The position numbers and the translations under genes were made by a program. A stretch of 64,000 nucleotides of DNA from Crambe crambe (taxonomy: Eukaryota; Porifera; Demospongiae; Poecilosclerida; Crambeidae). Below are positions 56,001-64,000 of the stretch, piece by piece. Each line of letters starts with the position of its first letter. The first letter of the stretch is position 1. The stretch is taken from contig OZ004586.1 of assembly GCA_963924555.1 (NCBI GenBank), positions 4,174,501 through 4,238,500 on the forward strand, in the 5' to 3' direction. The notes beneath the pieces were generated by a model. That model did no database searches, was not told where the DNA came from, and worked only from the letters and a program-made list of their open reading frames with translations.

Positions 56001-59000
56001 AGTTCCCTCGTTTAAGGACACATGGTAGCTCTCAAGTTCAGGAGAAGTGGTATCTGATGTGTAGTTTGTGACTTGTAAGGCATTGATTCCATTCATCAGA
56101 GGTAAGACTGGTTGCAAGTTATTATCGGTGAGACCACTGCTCTCCAATGTCAGCCAAGTGGTGTCCTCGGAAGTAGCGATCCTCTTTCGCTTGATCTCGT
56201 TCAAATCATTGAGTGAGATCGTCACTATCACAATTCTGTTGTCGAGCATGTTTATGACATCAGATGTATTAGCAACTGTTTGTTCAGAGAAAGTGTGGAA
56301 AGACATTGGATCAGAGTACGATACATTGGAGTCCAATTGGATTGTAAATGATGGCAGATTGAAAGAAGAAACATCAACAGTTTCAGAGAAGGTAAGGAAG
56401 AGTCGACCGATGTTCATGTCTATGCTGTATTCTATCAAATAAGGATCTCCAGTGTCATTTGTGAACAAACTTATGGGAAATCCTTCAACAGGAGCAGACG
56501 GATTGAAAGCCATGTCTTGGATTGCACCTCTAGTCAAGGTAAGAAAGCTCGTGCTTTCACTCGTGAAGAGGCCAGTCATCGACTTGATCACATTTAAGTC
56601 CCGATTGGTCAAGCGGAAGCGAACTTGTTTCCCATTCATTGTCAAAGGCATACCTCCCCTTAGCCTGTACGAATCGGTGTGGTTAGAATATGGAGTATTC
56701 TGGAGGTAAATGAACGTCCATTTGATGGTCAGAGGACGAACAGGTTCATCAAAGTTCAGTGTTACGATACCGCTTGTTAGATTGACTGAATAAGACACAA
56801 GGTTGGGAGGAAGATCTTCGATGGGATCTTGGAAAGTTTGGAGCACTAATTCATTCAATGGATTCATCATAGTCCAATCATAAACAGCTCCTTCTTCGAC
56901 ATATAACCAGGTATCATTCATACTTGTCCACAAACGTTCCGTTACTTTTATTGCGCAGACATCAGTGTCAATCAACCCTAGTGTAAGGACGTGAGTATAT
57001 GGAAGGTCAACACTGCCATTAGTAAGAGTGAAATTGATAGAACCAACTTCATCAGAGAATGCGTGGAACTTGGTGAAGTCAATAGTCTCGGAGGATACAG
57101 TTTCATCGAAGAACAGCGTCACTGTAAAGTTGTCAAGATTGACACTGAAGTTGAGAAGAGTCGTATTAGTTTCATCAAAGAAATATTGAGCAGCTCCGAT
57201 TGCCAATCCATCTCCAATAGAAACCAGGTAGTTCCCATTCATGTCCAGCACTGTGAAGTTACTGATGCTGAGATAAGAGTCATTTTCGGAGTTGTAGAGG
57301 TTAGTTAGAGCAGTCAAGAGGTTGCTATCGGATGTGCTGAGCTGGACAGGTATCAGGTGGCTGTCCAATCCTAAGGGATATGAAGGTGGTGATAAGGTGA
57401 CACTGGGACCCATAGCCATTGAATCATCTTGCAGAGTGATTCCCTCGACATTGAAACTTGTGATGTTGACCGTCTCAGAGAAGAAGATGTACAGGATTCG
57501 GTCGTCCATGTCCACTGTGAATCGCTCCACTTCTGGTTGAGTTGTATCTTCTGTGTAGTTGGTTACAGATAGTGGAATATCTACTTCTACCAATGGATTG
57601 GAGTTCATATCAGTGATCGCATCACTGCCCATCAAAAGGTAAGTGTCATTTTCACTTGTGGCCAAATCTGTCAGCACCTTGATTCCATTTGAGTCAAACC
57701 TGCTCAACTTGATGGGCACAATCGGGTCATCCTGTCTGTCCGACAACACTCCACTAGTTGCTATGGTGAAACGTGAGGACACATTACTAGCAGTCTCTGC
57801 ATTTACAAGTGTCACAAAGCTGGTGTTAAGTGACGAAAGTAGCATGGTTTCACTGAAAGTGAGCCACAAAATGTCGGAATCCAGGTCAAGATCGAAGGAC
57901 ACAAGTATGGGATCGGTTTCATCAGCTGTGAAGTTCTCAGCCTGCAGAGCTGCACCGGGTAAAATCTCTCGAACTTGATTTCCATTCATGTCATCAACAC
58001 CTGTGCTCATGATGGTGAGGTACGTATCGTTCAAACTTGTAGCCAAGTTTGAGATTCGCTTGATGTTGTTCAAATCTAAAGTTGGTATGTAAAGTGTGAT
58101 CTCTGGCTGATTTGGATCACGTGTTACACCACCCATCAATGTATAGTTGACAGCATTAGAATCATTTACATTCTGCAGTGAGATGTTTTGTGGCTGAAGA
58201 GAAGCTGCACGAACGGTTTCAGAGAATGTCAAGTGCAACAATCCTAGATTCATGTCCAGGTGGTATGAAGACAAAACTGGTGGAACACGGTCCTCAAGGA
58301 ATAAGTTGGCTTGCATTTGTTCTACAGGTGTTACGTAGTTATTCTTCATATCCACCAGAAGACTGTTGTTGAATCGTATGAAGCTGTTGCTGAATACCGT
58401 TGCAATTGCTTCATTTTTCTTCACTTCATTGAGATCAAAAGTTGTCAGGGTTAAAATGAAGGAGGTGGTGTTCTCTTCAGCCATAATCTCACCACCAGTT
58501 AGTGTGTAGGTAGCGTTGCTATCATTGCCTATGAGAGACAGCACTGCTACATCGAAAGAGTTGACATTGACTGTCTCATCAAAGACAAATCTTATCTCTT
58601 CCATCGTCAGATCGAGTTGGAAAGACACCAAGTTAGGGCTGGTTGTATCAGCAGTGAAATTCGTGACTTGAAGTGAGTCATCCATTGGAATTGAAATGAC
58701 GGGATTGTCATTTTTGTCAGTGATTGTTGCATTACTGATCGATATATAAGTGTTGTTCTGATTGGTAGCAAGATTGACATATCTCTTGATATAATTTGTG
58801 TCATTCGCTTGAAGCAAAATCACAACCACAGGGTCATCATTGAAAATCAGAAGTTCTCCTCCTTCTAATGATCTAATCATGCTAGGATTGGTGACATTGA
58901 CCACATCAGCTTCTTGGATAGATATCTCTCTCACATTCAAAGAGCTCACTTCAACAGTTTCATTGAAGGTCAAGGTCAGTAGATTTGCATCCAGATCGAG

Positions 59001-62000
59001 CTCAAATGCCACAAGGATTGGATATATTGTGTCATCAGTGAACATCCTGACTGATAAAGGTCGAGGAAATGAAAGTGGATTTCGATTCATATCCAGAATA
59101 GCAGATGGTGTCAGAGATATCAAAATGCTTGAATTAGACACTGCTATATAGTCATTTCTCTTGATGCTGTTGACGTCATCAATATCCAGTTGTATCACAA
59201 TGATGTAGTCATCTTCTGAAGGAGTACTACCTCCAGTTAAAGTATAGTTGGCTGTGATGGGACTACCCAGGAGTGTAAACTCTGTTAGCATCAATGTAGT
59301 TGTATCAACTGTCTCACTGAAGGTTAAAATCAATTGTTCTGTGTCAAGGTTGAGATCAAATGCAATCAACTCGGGTTCTGTGGTGTCTAGTGTGATATTT
59401 CGAACAACTTTAGCATTGTTTGTGCTAAGTCCAACCAGTGGATTGAAATTCATGTCCTCAATAGCATCTGGTGTTAATGAAATATACGTATTTGGCTCCA
59501 TAGATAATGAAGAATCAATTCCACTTCCAGAAGCATTTCCAGAACCAGAATCTGCACTGCTATCTGTCAAAGCTATGCTTGCTAAATCACGCATTTTCTT
59601 GATCTGATTGAGATCGAAGAAAGAGAGGGTTATTATGATGACTGTAGAGTCATTTAAGCTTCCCTGACTGTCAGTTAGTGTGAATGGGCTGTTGGAGGAA
59701 TTCGATGCCATGTTCTGAAGAGTTATCTGAGTCACATTTAGACTTCCAGCATTCACTGTCTCATCAAACTCAAGAGTCAGAAGACCAGTGTTAAGATCAA
59801 TGTCAAAATTGAGCAAAGTAGGTCTGATCGTATCGCTCCTGAACATGAAAGCTTGCAAAGCATTATCGATAGGTATTTCTTCCGAAGAATTCTCAAAGGT
59901 GTCCAGGATTCCTCCAAATTGAACCGAGAGCCAAGTATTATCAATGGATGTGGCCAGATCTCTCAGCCTCTTGATCAGGTTAGACTCAGATTTCAAGAGA
60001 GGTATGACAAGTATATCACTGAATAGAGGGTCTACTGGTGTATCTTCTAGAATGACATAAGTAGAGCTGGAATTGGAACTGTTCTGGAGTCTAAAACTTG
60101 TTCTCATTATAGTGTCTGCAATTACTGTCTCAGAAAAGCTGAATATGAAGTGTTCTTGTGTCAAATCTAGGACAAAAGAGTGAAGGACAGGGTTAGTGGT
60201 ATCACAAGTGAAACTTCTCGTCCTGATGGCCTGAGATGGTGAAATGGCAACTACTTCATTTCCATTCATATCAAGAACCAGATCATTCGTGATACTGATG
60301 AAAGTTGTGGACGGGCTAACTGCAAGCTGCTGGACTTGTTTGATCCTATTCAAATCCTCTAAACTCAATGAGATCTGTACAATGGGACCATTTGAGCTAT
60401 TAGTGTAGCTTGTGGAGTTCAGTGTGTGCATGAGCTCGAGGTTTCCAGGAACCATGTGGAGTGTAATTTGAGTCACATCAAAGGATGACACGTTGACAGA
60501 CTCTGAGAAGAATAAAGTGAGCAAGCCGTTGCCATCCATGTCCAGATCAAAGTAATCTAGATAGGGGTCCACTCTATCCTCGATGAAATTGGACACTGGT
60601 AATGGATCTGATGTTGTAATTGGCATGTTCCAATTCGCATTCATGTCTTGTATTGTCATCCCAGTAGCTGTGATGTATGTGTTATTTTGTTCTGTGGCAA
60701 CACTGGTGCGAATTTTGATCTCGTTAAGATCAATTGTGTCGAGCTGAATGACCACGATAGTACTGTCATTGGAGAGAATACTTCCTCTGGTCAAAGTTCT
60801 ATAAAACTCTGGGGAACTAGAAACCATATCTTGGATGGTAATTTGATCAATGTTGATTGTTTCAACTCTAACAGTCTCAGAGAATGTCAACGTTAGCAGC
60901 TCAGAGGTCAAATTTAGGTCAAATTCTACGATTCTTGGTGGTGTCATGTCTCTGATATAACTAGACACAGGAAGAGCAATTGATGTTTCTCTTGGGATGA
61001 CCGGGTTGGAATTTGCATCACGAACCAATTCCTCATTGAATGAAATATAAGTATTGGAAGTATTTGTGGCTAAACCTCTTTGACGTTTGATCTCATTGAG
61101 GTCTGACTCAAGAATGGGTATTGTGATAACAGTGGAAAAGTTACTTGTTATAAACTGAGGACCGTTTAACATGTGTTGGAAGTCAGATTCATTCGAACGG
61201 AGACCAAGAAGCAGGATTTCACTGGACATCAGCGAAGATCCATTCACAGTCTCATCAAAAGTGAGAGTAAGAGTTCCAGTGTTCAAGTCCATATCAAAAC
61301 TCAGAACCCTTGGTGATGCGAAGTCATTATAGAAGACACCAGGACGTTGCGGGGTTTGTTGCAGTAGCGTATTACCACTCATATCAAGAATTCCACCACT
61401 TGCAATCTCCAAAAATACAGAGGTCATACTAACAGCTAGATTGGTGAGTTCCTTGATGGTGTTCAAGTCAGTTGTCCCAAGAACAATTGTGATGATGGTT
61501 GAATCTAATCCTACAGGATTTCCACCTTCAATGCTAGAGTTGAGAGTGAGAGAGAATGAGCTGCTTCCTGGTCCAAGTGTCTCATTGCTGAGGAGCAGGA
61601 ATGATGGAATCATCAGAGAGGAAGCATTAACAGTTTCGGAGAATGTCAAAACTAGCAGCTCCGATGTCAAATTCAGTGTATAATCAACAATCATTGGTAA
61701 TATCTGATCTGGAATGACATCCCTTGCTTGTAACGCTGTCATCACCCCGATTTCGACTACTTCATTACCAAAAACATCGTCAATAGCTCCAGTCTGCACT
61801 GTGATGAATGTATTATTGATTTCAGTTGCTAAAAGGAAGAGTCTCTTGATTTCATCGAGATCATTCTTAGAGAGACTCACTCTCTGCATTGGCAAATCGT
61901 AGGCAAAGTTTTGCGATTCTGAACTCAGGGTGAAGTAAGTGTCTGGGTCCGTGCTTCTTGTGACTGCATTTTGTAGAGCGATCAGAGACGAATTGAATGA

Positions 62001-64000
62001 ATCTGCCTCCACTGTTTCAGAAAATGTCAACCAGAGAATACCATTTCCATCAAGGTCTAGCACAAAACTAGTGAGTCGAGGTGGAGTGATATCGAGAGTA
62101 TACCTGCTTACGGGAATGGCAACTCCATTGGGTATTGCAAGCAAAGATTGTCCTGCCTGGTCGAGAATGGCTCCTTCATCAATGGTTAGCCATGCAGAGA
62201 CGTTATTGACTGCAATCTTTAGTGTCTTGAGTTGGTTGACGTCAGGTGTGGTCAGATTGATCATAATTGTCACATTATCCATTGGACTGATTATTCCCCC
62301 AGTGAGCTGATGTGTGTCATTCATACCTGTAGCATTAAAGTCTCGCTGTAATCGTATGAACGTCAGATTGAGAGTCATATAATCCACGGTTTCTCTGAAA
62401 TGCAGAGTTAGTACCTCAGCATTCATATCCAAGTCAAACCTCAGCAGTGATGGTCGTGTCGTATCTTCAGTAAAATCACTCGCAGGCAAAGCTTCTGTTA
62501 CATTCAGTCGTCCAACCATCGGGTTCCCAGCCATATCGCGCACAACATCATAGTCAAACCTCAGATAAGAAGTCGCTTGAGCATCGAACAGATTCTCCAA
62601 TCTTTTGATTTCGTTGAGGTCATCGTCTGTGATGTTTACAACCAAATATCTACCATTGATGCTGTTCGTACTGCCGCCTGTGAGTCGATACATCAGAGCT
62701 CCAGCAGTGTTGCTAGATAGTAATATAAACCGATCAAAATTGACACTACTAGTATTGACTGGTTCATTGAAGAAGAGAGACAGGGAACCAAAATTGATAT
62801 TGGCAGTGAAAGACATCAGCTGAGGTGGAGTAGTGTCGGGTGTGAAATTGGAAGCACCGAGAGGGAAGTTCAAAGCATTGATGGGGTTGACACCAGGTAG
62901 GGCCATGTCACTGATTGTTCCCATATCAAACAAGAGGTATGTATTGTTTATGGATGAGGCCAGTTCTGGAATCAGCTTTATGGCATTGATATCGGCAAAA
63001 TCCAGGCTGTAGATGGGTCGCGGATCATCGCCAGTCAGTATCACTCCATCACTTGTCAGGTTGTAAAACTCACCAAGTAGTATGGAATATGTCATGTTCC
63101 TATTGGATAGGAAATCAAGCTCAGTGAATATGAGGGTGTCAACATCAACTGTTTCATCAAATGTGAAATAAATGTTTCCTTCGTCCATGTCCAAGTGATA
63201 TGCAAGGAGGTTGGGATTGGTCTGATCAGCTGTGAAGTTTGTGACTTGGAATGGTGAAGAATCAAGTATAGGGTTTACTGTGTTATTGTTCATGTCTAAT
63301 ATAGCAGTCGCTGTGAAAGAGATGAAGGTGTTGCTTCGATCTTGAGCTAATTGTTGATTGCGTTTGATGTTATTCAAATCCGTCGTTAGGTCAATCATGA
63401 CCATGATGATGTAGTCGTCATCAGACAATGTAAAACTCAAATCTGAAAGTGTTGAAAATTCCTCTCCACCATCTGAAGCATTTCGCAGTGAGATTGAAGG
63501 AGTGGAGAGAGAATTTGCTCTGACGGTTTCATCAAAAGTGAGAAATAGAAAGCCTTCATCCATATCCAGATCGAAACGTACAAGGGTAGGTGATGTCATA
63601 TCTTCAGTAAAGACTCGCACACGAGTAGCATTGTCCGTGGTTATTGGTACAACACTATTACCATTCATATCCTCAATGGTGGTATTACTGAAGGCAATGT
63701 AGGTGTTGAAGTTGCTGACAGCCAAATCAGTGAAGCGCTTGATGTCATTCCTATCCTCAAATCCCAAACTTATCACAATGACTGTATTATCGTTTTGGGA
63801 GGATGAGGTTCTTGTTCCGAGTCTTTCTCTTGTAGTTATTCGAAACTGCCTTGTGATATTCGGAGTATATTCCATGTTACTCTGCAGAAGGATTTCCGTG
63901 AAGTCAAGAGTTGATGCTCTAACTGTCTCATCGAATGTCAGAATGATCTCTTCTCTATCTAAATTTAAATCAAAGTCCACCAAGAATGGGTCTGTCGTGT
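50058..64000 (-). CDS. giant repeat protein: 32+ Ig-like repeats, 3 IPT/TIG, Calx-beta (5' partial)
   Basis: An open frame of at least 4641 codons with no intron, stopping at 50058; the N-terminus is beyond the window. It begins with at least 32 copies of a roughly 130-residue repeat. Each has a start like D-TT-P-L--F-LD, a core L-LTFSETVNASSL, an LTGG turn, a D-LN-IK helix, and DMNGN-V near its end. Three IPT/TIG domains (about 51388-50520) and one Calx-beta domain (about 50514-50140) follow. N-glycosylation sequons are dense, and three Ser/Gly-rich loops interrupt repeats. The repeats resemble bacterial and algal surface-protein Ig-like repeats; the acidic loops could bind calcium. A secreted or cell-surface adhesion role is inferred. 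I see no membrane helix at the C-terminus. The last about 30 residues after VLRIK look unlike a domain, so another 3' exon is possible. Confidence 0.88.
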   Translation of the reverse strand, partial: TTDPFLVDFDLNLDREEIILTFDETVRASTLDFTEILLQSNMEYTPNITRQFRITTRERLGTRTSSSQNDNTVIVISLGFEDRNDIKRFTDLAVSNFNTYIAFSNTTIEDMNGNSVVPITTDNATRVRVFTEDMTSPTLVRFDLDMDEGFLFLTFDETVRANSLSTPSISLRNASDGGEEFSTLSDLSFTLSDDDYIIMVMIDLTTDLNNIKRNQQLAQDRSNTFISFTATAILDMNNNTVNPILDSSPFQVTNFTADQTNPNLLAYHLDMDEGNIYFTFDETVDVDTLIFTELDFLSNRNMTYSILLGEFYNLTSDGVILTGDDPRPIYSLDFADINAIKLIPELASSINNTYLLFDMGTISDMALPGVNPINALNFPLGASNFTPDTTPPQLMSFTANINFGSLSLFFNEPVNTSSVNFDRFILLSSNTAGALMYRLTGGSTNSINGRYLVVNITDDDLNEIKRLENLFDAQATSYLRFDYDVVRDMAGNPMVGRLNVTEALPASDFTEDTTRPSLLRFDLDMNAEVLTLHFRETVDYMTLNLTFIRLQRDFNATGMNDTHQLTGGIISPMDNVTIMINLTTPDVNQLKTLKIAVNNVSAWLTIDEGAILDQAGQSLLAIPNGVAIPVSRYTLDITPPRLTSFVLDLDGNGILWLTFSETVEADSFNSSLIALQNAVTRSTDPDTYFTLSSESQNFAYDLPMQRVSLSKNDLDEIKRLFLLATEINNTFITVQTGAIDDVFGNEVVEIGVMTALQARDVIPDQILPMIVDYTLNLTSELLVLTFSETVNASSLMIPSFLLLSNETLGPGSSSFSLTLNSSIEGGNPVGLDSTIITIVLGTTDLNTIKELTNLAVSMTSVFLEIASGGILDMSGNTLLQQTPQRPGVFYNDFASPRVLSFDMDLNTGTLTLTFDETVNGSSLMSSEILLLGLRSNESDFQHMLNGPQFITSNFSTVITIPILESDLNEIKRQRGLATNTSNTYISFNEELVRDANSNPVIPRETSIALPVSSYIRDMTPPRIVEFDLNLTSELLTLTFSETVRVETINIDQITIQDMVSSSPEFYRTLTRGSILSNDSTIVVIQLDTIDLNEIKIRTSVATEQNNTYITATGMTIQDMNANWNMPITTSDPLPVSNFIEDRVDPYLDYFDLDMDGNGLLTLFFSESVNVSSFDVTQITLHMVPGNLELMHTLNSTSYTNSSNGPIVQISLSLEDLNRIKQVQQLAVSPSTTFISITNDLVLDMNGNEVVAISPSQAIRTRSFTCDTTNPVLHSFVLDLTQEHFIFSFSETVIADTIMRTSFRLQNSSNSSSTYVILEDTPVDPLFSDILVIPLLKSESNLIKRLRDLATSIDNTWLSVQFGGILDTFENSSEEIPIDNALQAFMFRSDTIRPTLLNFDIDLNTGLLTLEFDETVNAGSLNVTQITLQNMASNSSNSPFTLTDSQGSLNDSTVIIITLSFFDLNQIKKMRDLASIALTDSSADSGSGNASGSGIDSSLSMEPNTYISLTPDAIEDMNFNPLVGLSTNNAKVVRNITLDTTEPELIAFDLNLDTEQLILTFSETVDTTTLMLTEFTLLGSPITANYTLTGGSTPSEDDYIIVIQLDIDDVNSIKRNDYIAVSNSSILISLTPSAILDMNRNPLSFPRPLSVRMFTDDTIYPILVAFELDLDANLLTLTFNETVEVSSLNVREISIQEADVVNVTNPSMIRSLEGGELLIFNDDPVVVILLQANDTNYIKRYVNLATNQNNTYISISNATITDKNDNPVISIPMDDSLQVTNFTADTTSPNLVSFQLDLTMEEIRFVFDETVNVNSFDVAVLSLIGNDSNATYTLTGGEIMAEENTTSFILTLTTFDLNEVKKNEAIATVFSNSFIRFNNSLLVDMKNNYVTPVEQMQANLFLEDRVPPVLSSYHLDMNLGLLHLTFSETVRAASLQPQNISLQNVNDSNAVNYTLMGGVTRDPNQPEITLYIPTLDLNNIKRISNLATSLNDTYLTIMSTGVDDMNGNQVREILPGAALQAENFTADETDPILVSFDLDLDSDILWLTFSETMLLSSLNTSFVTLVNAETASNVSSRFTIATSGVLSDRQDDPIVPIKLSRFDSNGIKVLTDLATSENDTYLLMGSDAITDMNSNPLVEVDIPLSVTNYTEDTTQPEVERFTVDMDDRILYIFFSETVNITSFNVEGITLQDDSMAMGPSVTLSPPSYPLGLDSHLIPVQLSTSDSNLLTALTNLYNSENDSYLSISNFTVLDMNGNYLVSIGDGLAIGAAQYFFDETNTTLLNFSVNLDNFTVTLFFDETVSSETIDFTKFHAFSDEVGSINFTLTNGSVDLPYTHVLTLGLIDTDVCAIKVTERLWTSMNDTWLYVEEGAVYDWTMMNPLNELVLQTFQDPIEDLPPNLVSYSVNLTSGIVTLNFDEPVRPLTIKWTFIYLQNTPYSNHTDSYRLRGGMPLTMNGKQVRFRLTNRDLNVIKSMTGLFTSESTSFLTLTRGAIQDMAFNPSAPVEGFPISLFTNDTGDPYLIEYSIDMNIGRLFLTFSETVDVSSFNLPSFTIQLDSNVSYSDPMSFHTFSEQTVANTSDVINMLDNRIVIVTISLNDLNEIKRKRIATSEDTTWLTLESSGLTDNNLQPVLPLMNGINALQVTNYTSDTTSPELESYHVSLNEGTITLFFSETVNVATLDVCQIALINAPSEEISTESHTLTSSSVYRPPMLLIDGPGNDSLASSGAMGSGDLNSTGSGLSRFGGTSDSNDSSSIASGNGSGSGSSPRLGIDMTRFQSLSSFNSPVVKLYFSHFDLNTIKALTDLASDDSNTYLILTNTTIRDMVGNYVTRINGSQPFQVANYTPDSTSPILRGFSFDLNVGNLTLTFTETINVTSLDVTQVLLINSVCTGTGYTLRSTPPYPNTSAAFGADWPEVTIRIGHEDLDAIKNLRDLFSGRSDSLLYLTEYAVRDNANNRVIPRSSCNAPRVRNFIHDTTQPILSSFDLDLNDGRLILTFSETVQIVDSLDVSQIIFQSTLNYTNDSLLMYTLTRSGPFRSSSNDPDNRVVTIMLGFSDLNAIKYRPGLATVVSNTYISITDSTVTDHAGNPVEPVVIPVRILTTDASNPILVNFTLDMDSTTLILTFNETVNASSLNVDQITIQHNQLSSSDYHSSPRSLTPGETSTSSDNGYIIVINLGPTDRNEIKKRTNLAVSNETTYITVTMRAIADMSNNLVTAISDGFAQQTVEFMPDTTSPVITNFTMDMNLGQVILTFDETVMAASLLRNLISFQDEDFEQSITFPLSGFGRSSEQDSTLITIYINVQDLNEIKRLMLCRDVDSCFFSLESEAIFDMVNNSIQSIGNFNDSALQVGEYIPDTNRPALIRFETNLTSEIISLTFNETVDASSINFTAFTLQDFFQATSSYTLTNGTLLSNDDTVIQFMFDLDDLNAIKKNMDIFVNRFSSWLTITEYAIHDLATVPNPVVPILDTNELSEGLVTNVFYPDTIRPELQGFSLNLTSEQLTVYFSETVLARSLNISKITLQNSRDASGAATGLQNLTLQMGDPPLFSELSNMEDFHILVVNLGQNDTNIIKSLANLATNLVNTFISITSELVDDVSRNPIVPIPASNALPIRDLFDDRIRPELQSFYFDLDVGELVLTFSETVNASSLRVENIRIQSTRDGTSTFWQLTPPVIPNNTMIMIDSGSPMGPTIIGSGMELAPNGSSNITSSGMGSGFGSASGIGSGSNQPTAMPSTNETVNATVPQIDVFSPYHSFTNSLDHPILVIQLGSTDLNELKRLTDTATERSNTFLSLIPEAISDMNKNPVVEVPQNNAQEATQFISDDTMPRLLFFDLNLTSEVLSLTFDEVVNASSFQVESITIQESALTHTVMIISRHMLTGGNGSSLNDNVINVQLSIDDLNQLKQLERIATSRDDTYLTITSSLVTDMSGNQVVDIIDGRGIQVTNFYEDFIRPTLLRFHLDMNLGILHLTFTETVNASSLNVTQITLQGGRMNQMNRVRQLSSFSRIEMVYNSPVISIELGACDLNFIKHTEMFGLSTADTWIVITEDAIFDMNSNPVEAILDGQAQRASAFTPDTIRPVLIEYHLDFIVEEMTLNFNEPMNVSLINFSSIILQDSVNPNDSYALTGGNATAFNKSLTLIIAFNDVDISFFKSHPSLTTSVSDTFISFPSDAFFDLATVPNPIIPVISGHNATQAATFTYYNPPIFTSIRPIAGRESGGTLIVVTGGNFGNFFNEPGEREVDLFIDSLEVRDIAILEFNVSVDGFTPPRGPDTPSGVPLTLTITIDNSALMVNITDAFTYLPPPVITRVFPIVGSQFGGTPVTIYGRNFGPASGLGGPVVTVNISDTSCANVTVFNDTVLTCLTASLDVGRHDITVTVDNVSNTSIEAFSSIEPPTVTDIFPDSSFRSTPVYVNITGSNFGPTTDSRDANPVQVRLVSQFNTTECSDPVVLIEDTVISCLIQPNLGPSTIVITVDRTDSIPTNTTFIHYDDPGSFSFERSNFSVSESEYLANVSVVRTNAPPFASPVNVSIQAFDGTAITGSHFVASNQTMYIESTENRAIFQIQITYRDFSPVTLRRGEEHDVDINLLINEVTPLHGEAEITNSTAVLRIKALCQVVSHVCVADWNVLTNGIAYFRIDELP
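50140..50514 (-). other. Calx-beta domain segment
   Basis: FSFERSNFSVSESEYLANVS, then RTNAPPFASPVNVSIQAFDG, TAITGSHF and RGEEHDVDINLLI match the Calx-beta pattern (V-E--G---V-V-R, then G-A--G-DY). This is a calcium-binding beta-sandwich also found in Na/Ca exchangers, integrin beta-4 and sponge aggregation factors. Confidence 0.75.
50515..51388 (-). other. three IPT/TIG domain segments
   Basis: Three consecutive units begin PPIFTSIRPIAGRESGGT, PPVITRVFPIVGSQFGGTP and PPTVTDIFPDSSFRSTP. Each has the G-N-FG motif (VTGGNFGN, IYGRNFGPA, ITGSNFGPT) typical of IPT/TIG immunoglobulin-like domains. Confidence 0.88.
52770..52930 (-). other. Ser/Gly-rich insert in repeat
   Basis: A loop of about 50 residues (NGSSNITSSGMGSGFGSASG then IGSGSNQP) interrupts one repeat before its D-LN-(I/L)K helix. 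Repeated Ser-Gly pairs are possible O-glycan or glycosaminoglycan sites. Confidence 0.7.
55680..55860 (-). other. Ser/Gly-rich insert in repeat
   Basis: A loop of about 57 residues (SSGAMGSGDLNSTGSG, then ASGNGSGSGSSPRLG) sits at the equivalent position to the insert at 52770, before D-LN-IK. Confidence 0.7.
59500..59570 (-). other. Ser/Gly-rich insert in repeat
   Basis: A shorter insert (SADSGSGNASGSGIDSS) sits after, not before, the D-LN-IK helix of its repeat, so it arose separately from the other two. Confidence 0.65.

Larger units (their letters stand above)
51389..64000 (-). repeat. array of at least 32 diverged coding repeats
   Basis: Counting the FSETV-type core strand gives 32 units, the first cut by the window edge, mean spacing about 390 bp. 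Units are diverged in DNA, so the array is old rather than a recent tandem expansion. Confidence 0.88.

Noticed and set aside
50034-63702. Many plus-strand open frames of 60-155 codons opposite the giant gene
   Set aside because: They are shadows of the long minus-strand frame; none has recognisable motifs or independent signals.

Overview
The window looks like animal genomic DNA with compact, mostly intron-poor giant genes. Spliceosomal introns (GT...AG), AATAAA signals, a sacsin-type chaperone, Death, IPT/TIG and Calx-beta domains, and abundant small foldback transposons with AGCT/TAGCTAG-rich spacers together suggest an early-branching metazoan. A demosponge such as Amphimedon is my best guess. 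This is inference from composition and domain content, not a database match.

Layout. 1-4670 is a repeat graveyard: foldback elements, a dispersed repeat split by a small transposon, a decayed Death-domain relic, and two pieces of a non-LTR retrotransposon in opposite orientation. 4675-10024 is a full LTR retrotransposon with 383-bp LTRs that read as identical, a CTATA target duplication and one 1493-codon ORF. Its integrase lies before its reverse transcriptase. 11311-30116 (minus) is 'gene A', a split-up sacsin-like gene. Its 5' exons encode a 2A-like ribosome-skipping peptide, a Death domain and an unnamed conserved module; these appear to splice into a SIRPT/ATPase x3 - DnaJ - HEPN body. 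Gene A carries three in-frame stops and two homopolymer frameshifts. 31960-48754 (plus) is 'gene B', its intact head-to-head paralogue: three exons, about 4392 aa, without the 2A/Death front end. 50058-64000 (minus) is the 3' part of a third giant gene, at least 4641 codons without an intron. It encodes at least 32 copies of a roughly 130-aa beta-rich repeat, then three IPT/TIG domains and one Calx-beta domain; its 5' end is outside the window.

How the genes relate. A and B are divergent duplicates sharing the interval 30117-31959. Gene B is the probable functional HSP70-co-chaperone-like protein. Gene A is either a decaying copy or now yields only a truncated 2A-Death-module-SIRPT1 product of about 1642 codons. 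The most interesting item is this front end: a 2A peptide and Death domain joined by phase-1 exons to a sacsin GHKL-ATPase module. That suggests an innate-immune or stress-sensor use of the sacsin scaffold, which is inference. The 50-64 kb gene looks like an unrelated extracellular adhesion or matrix protein.
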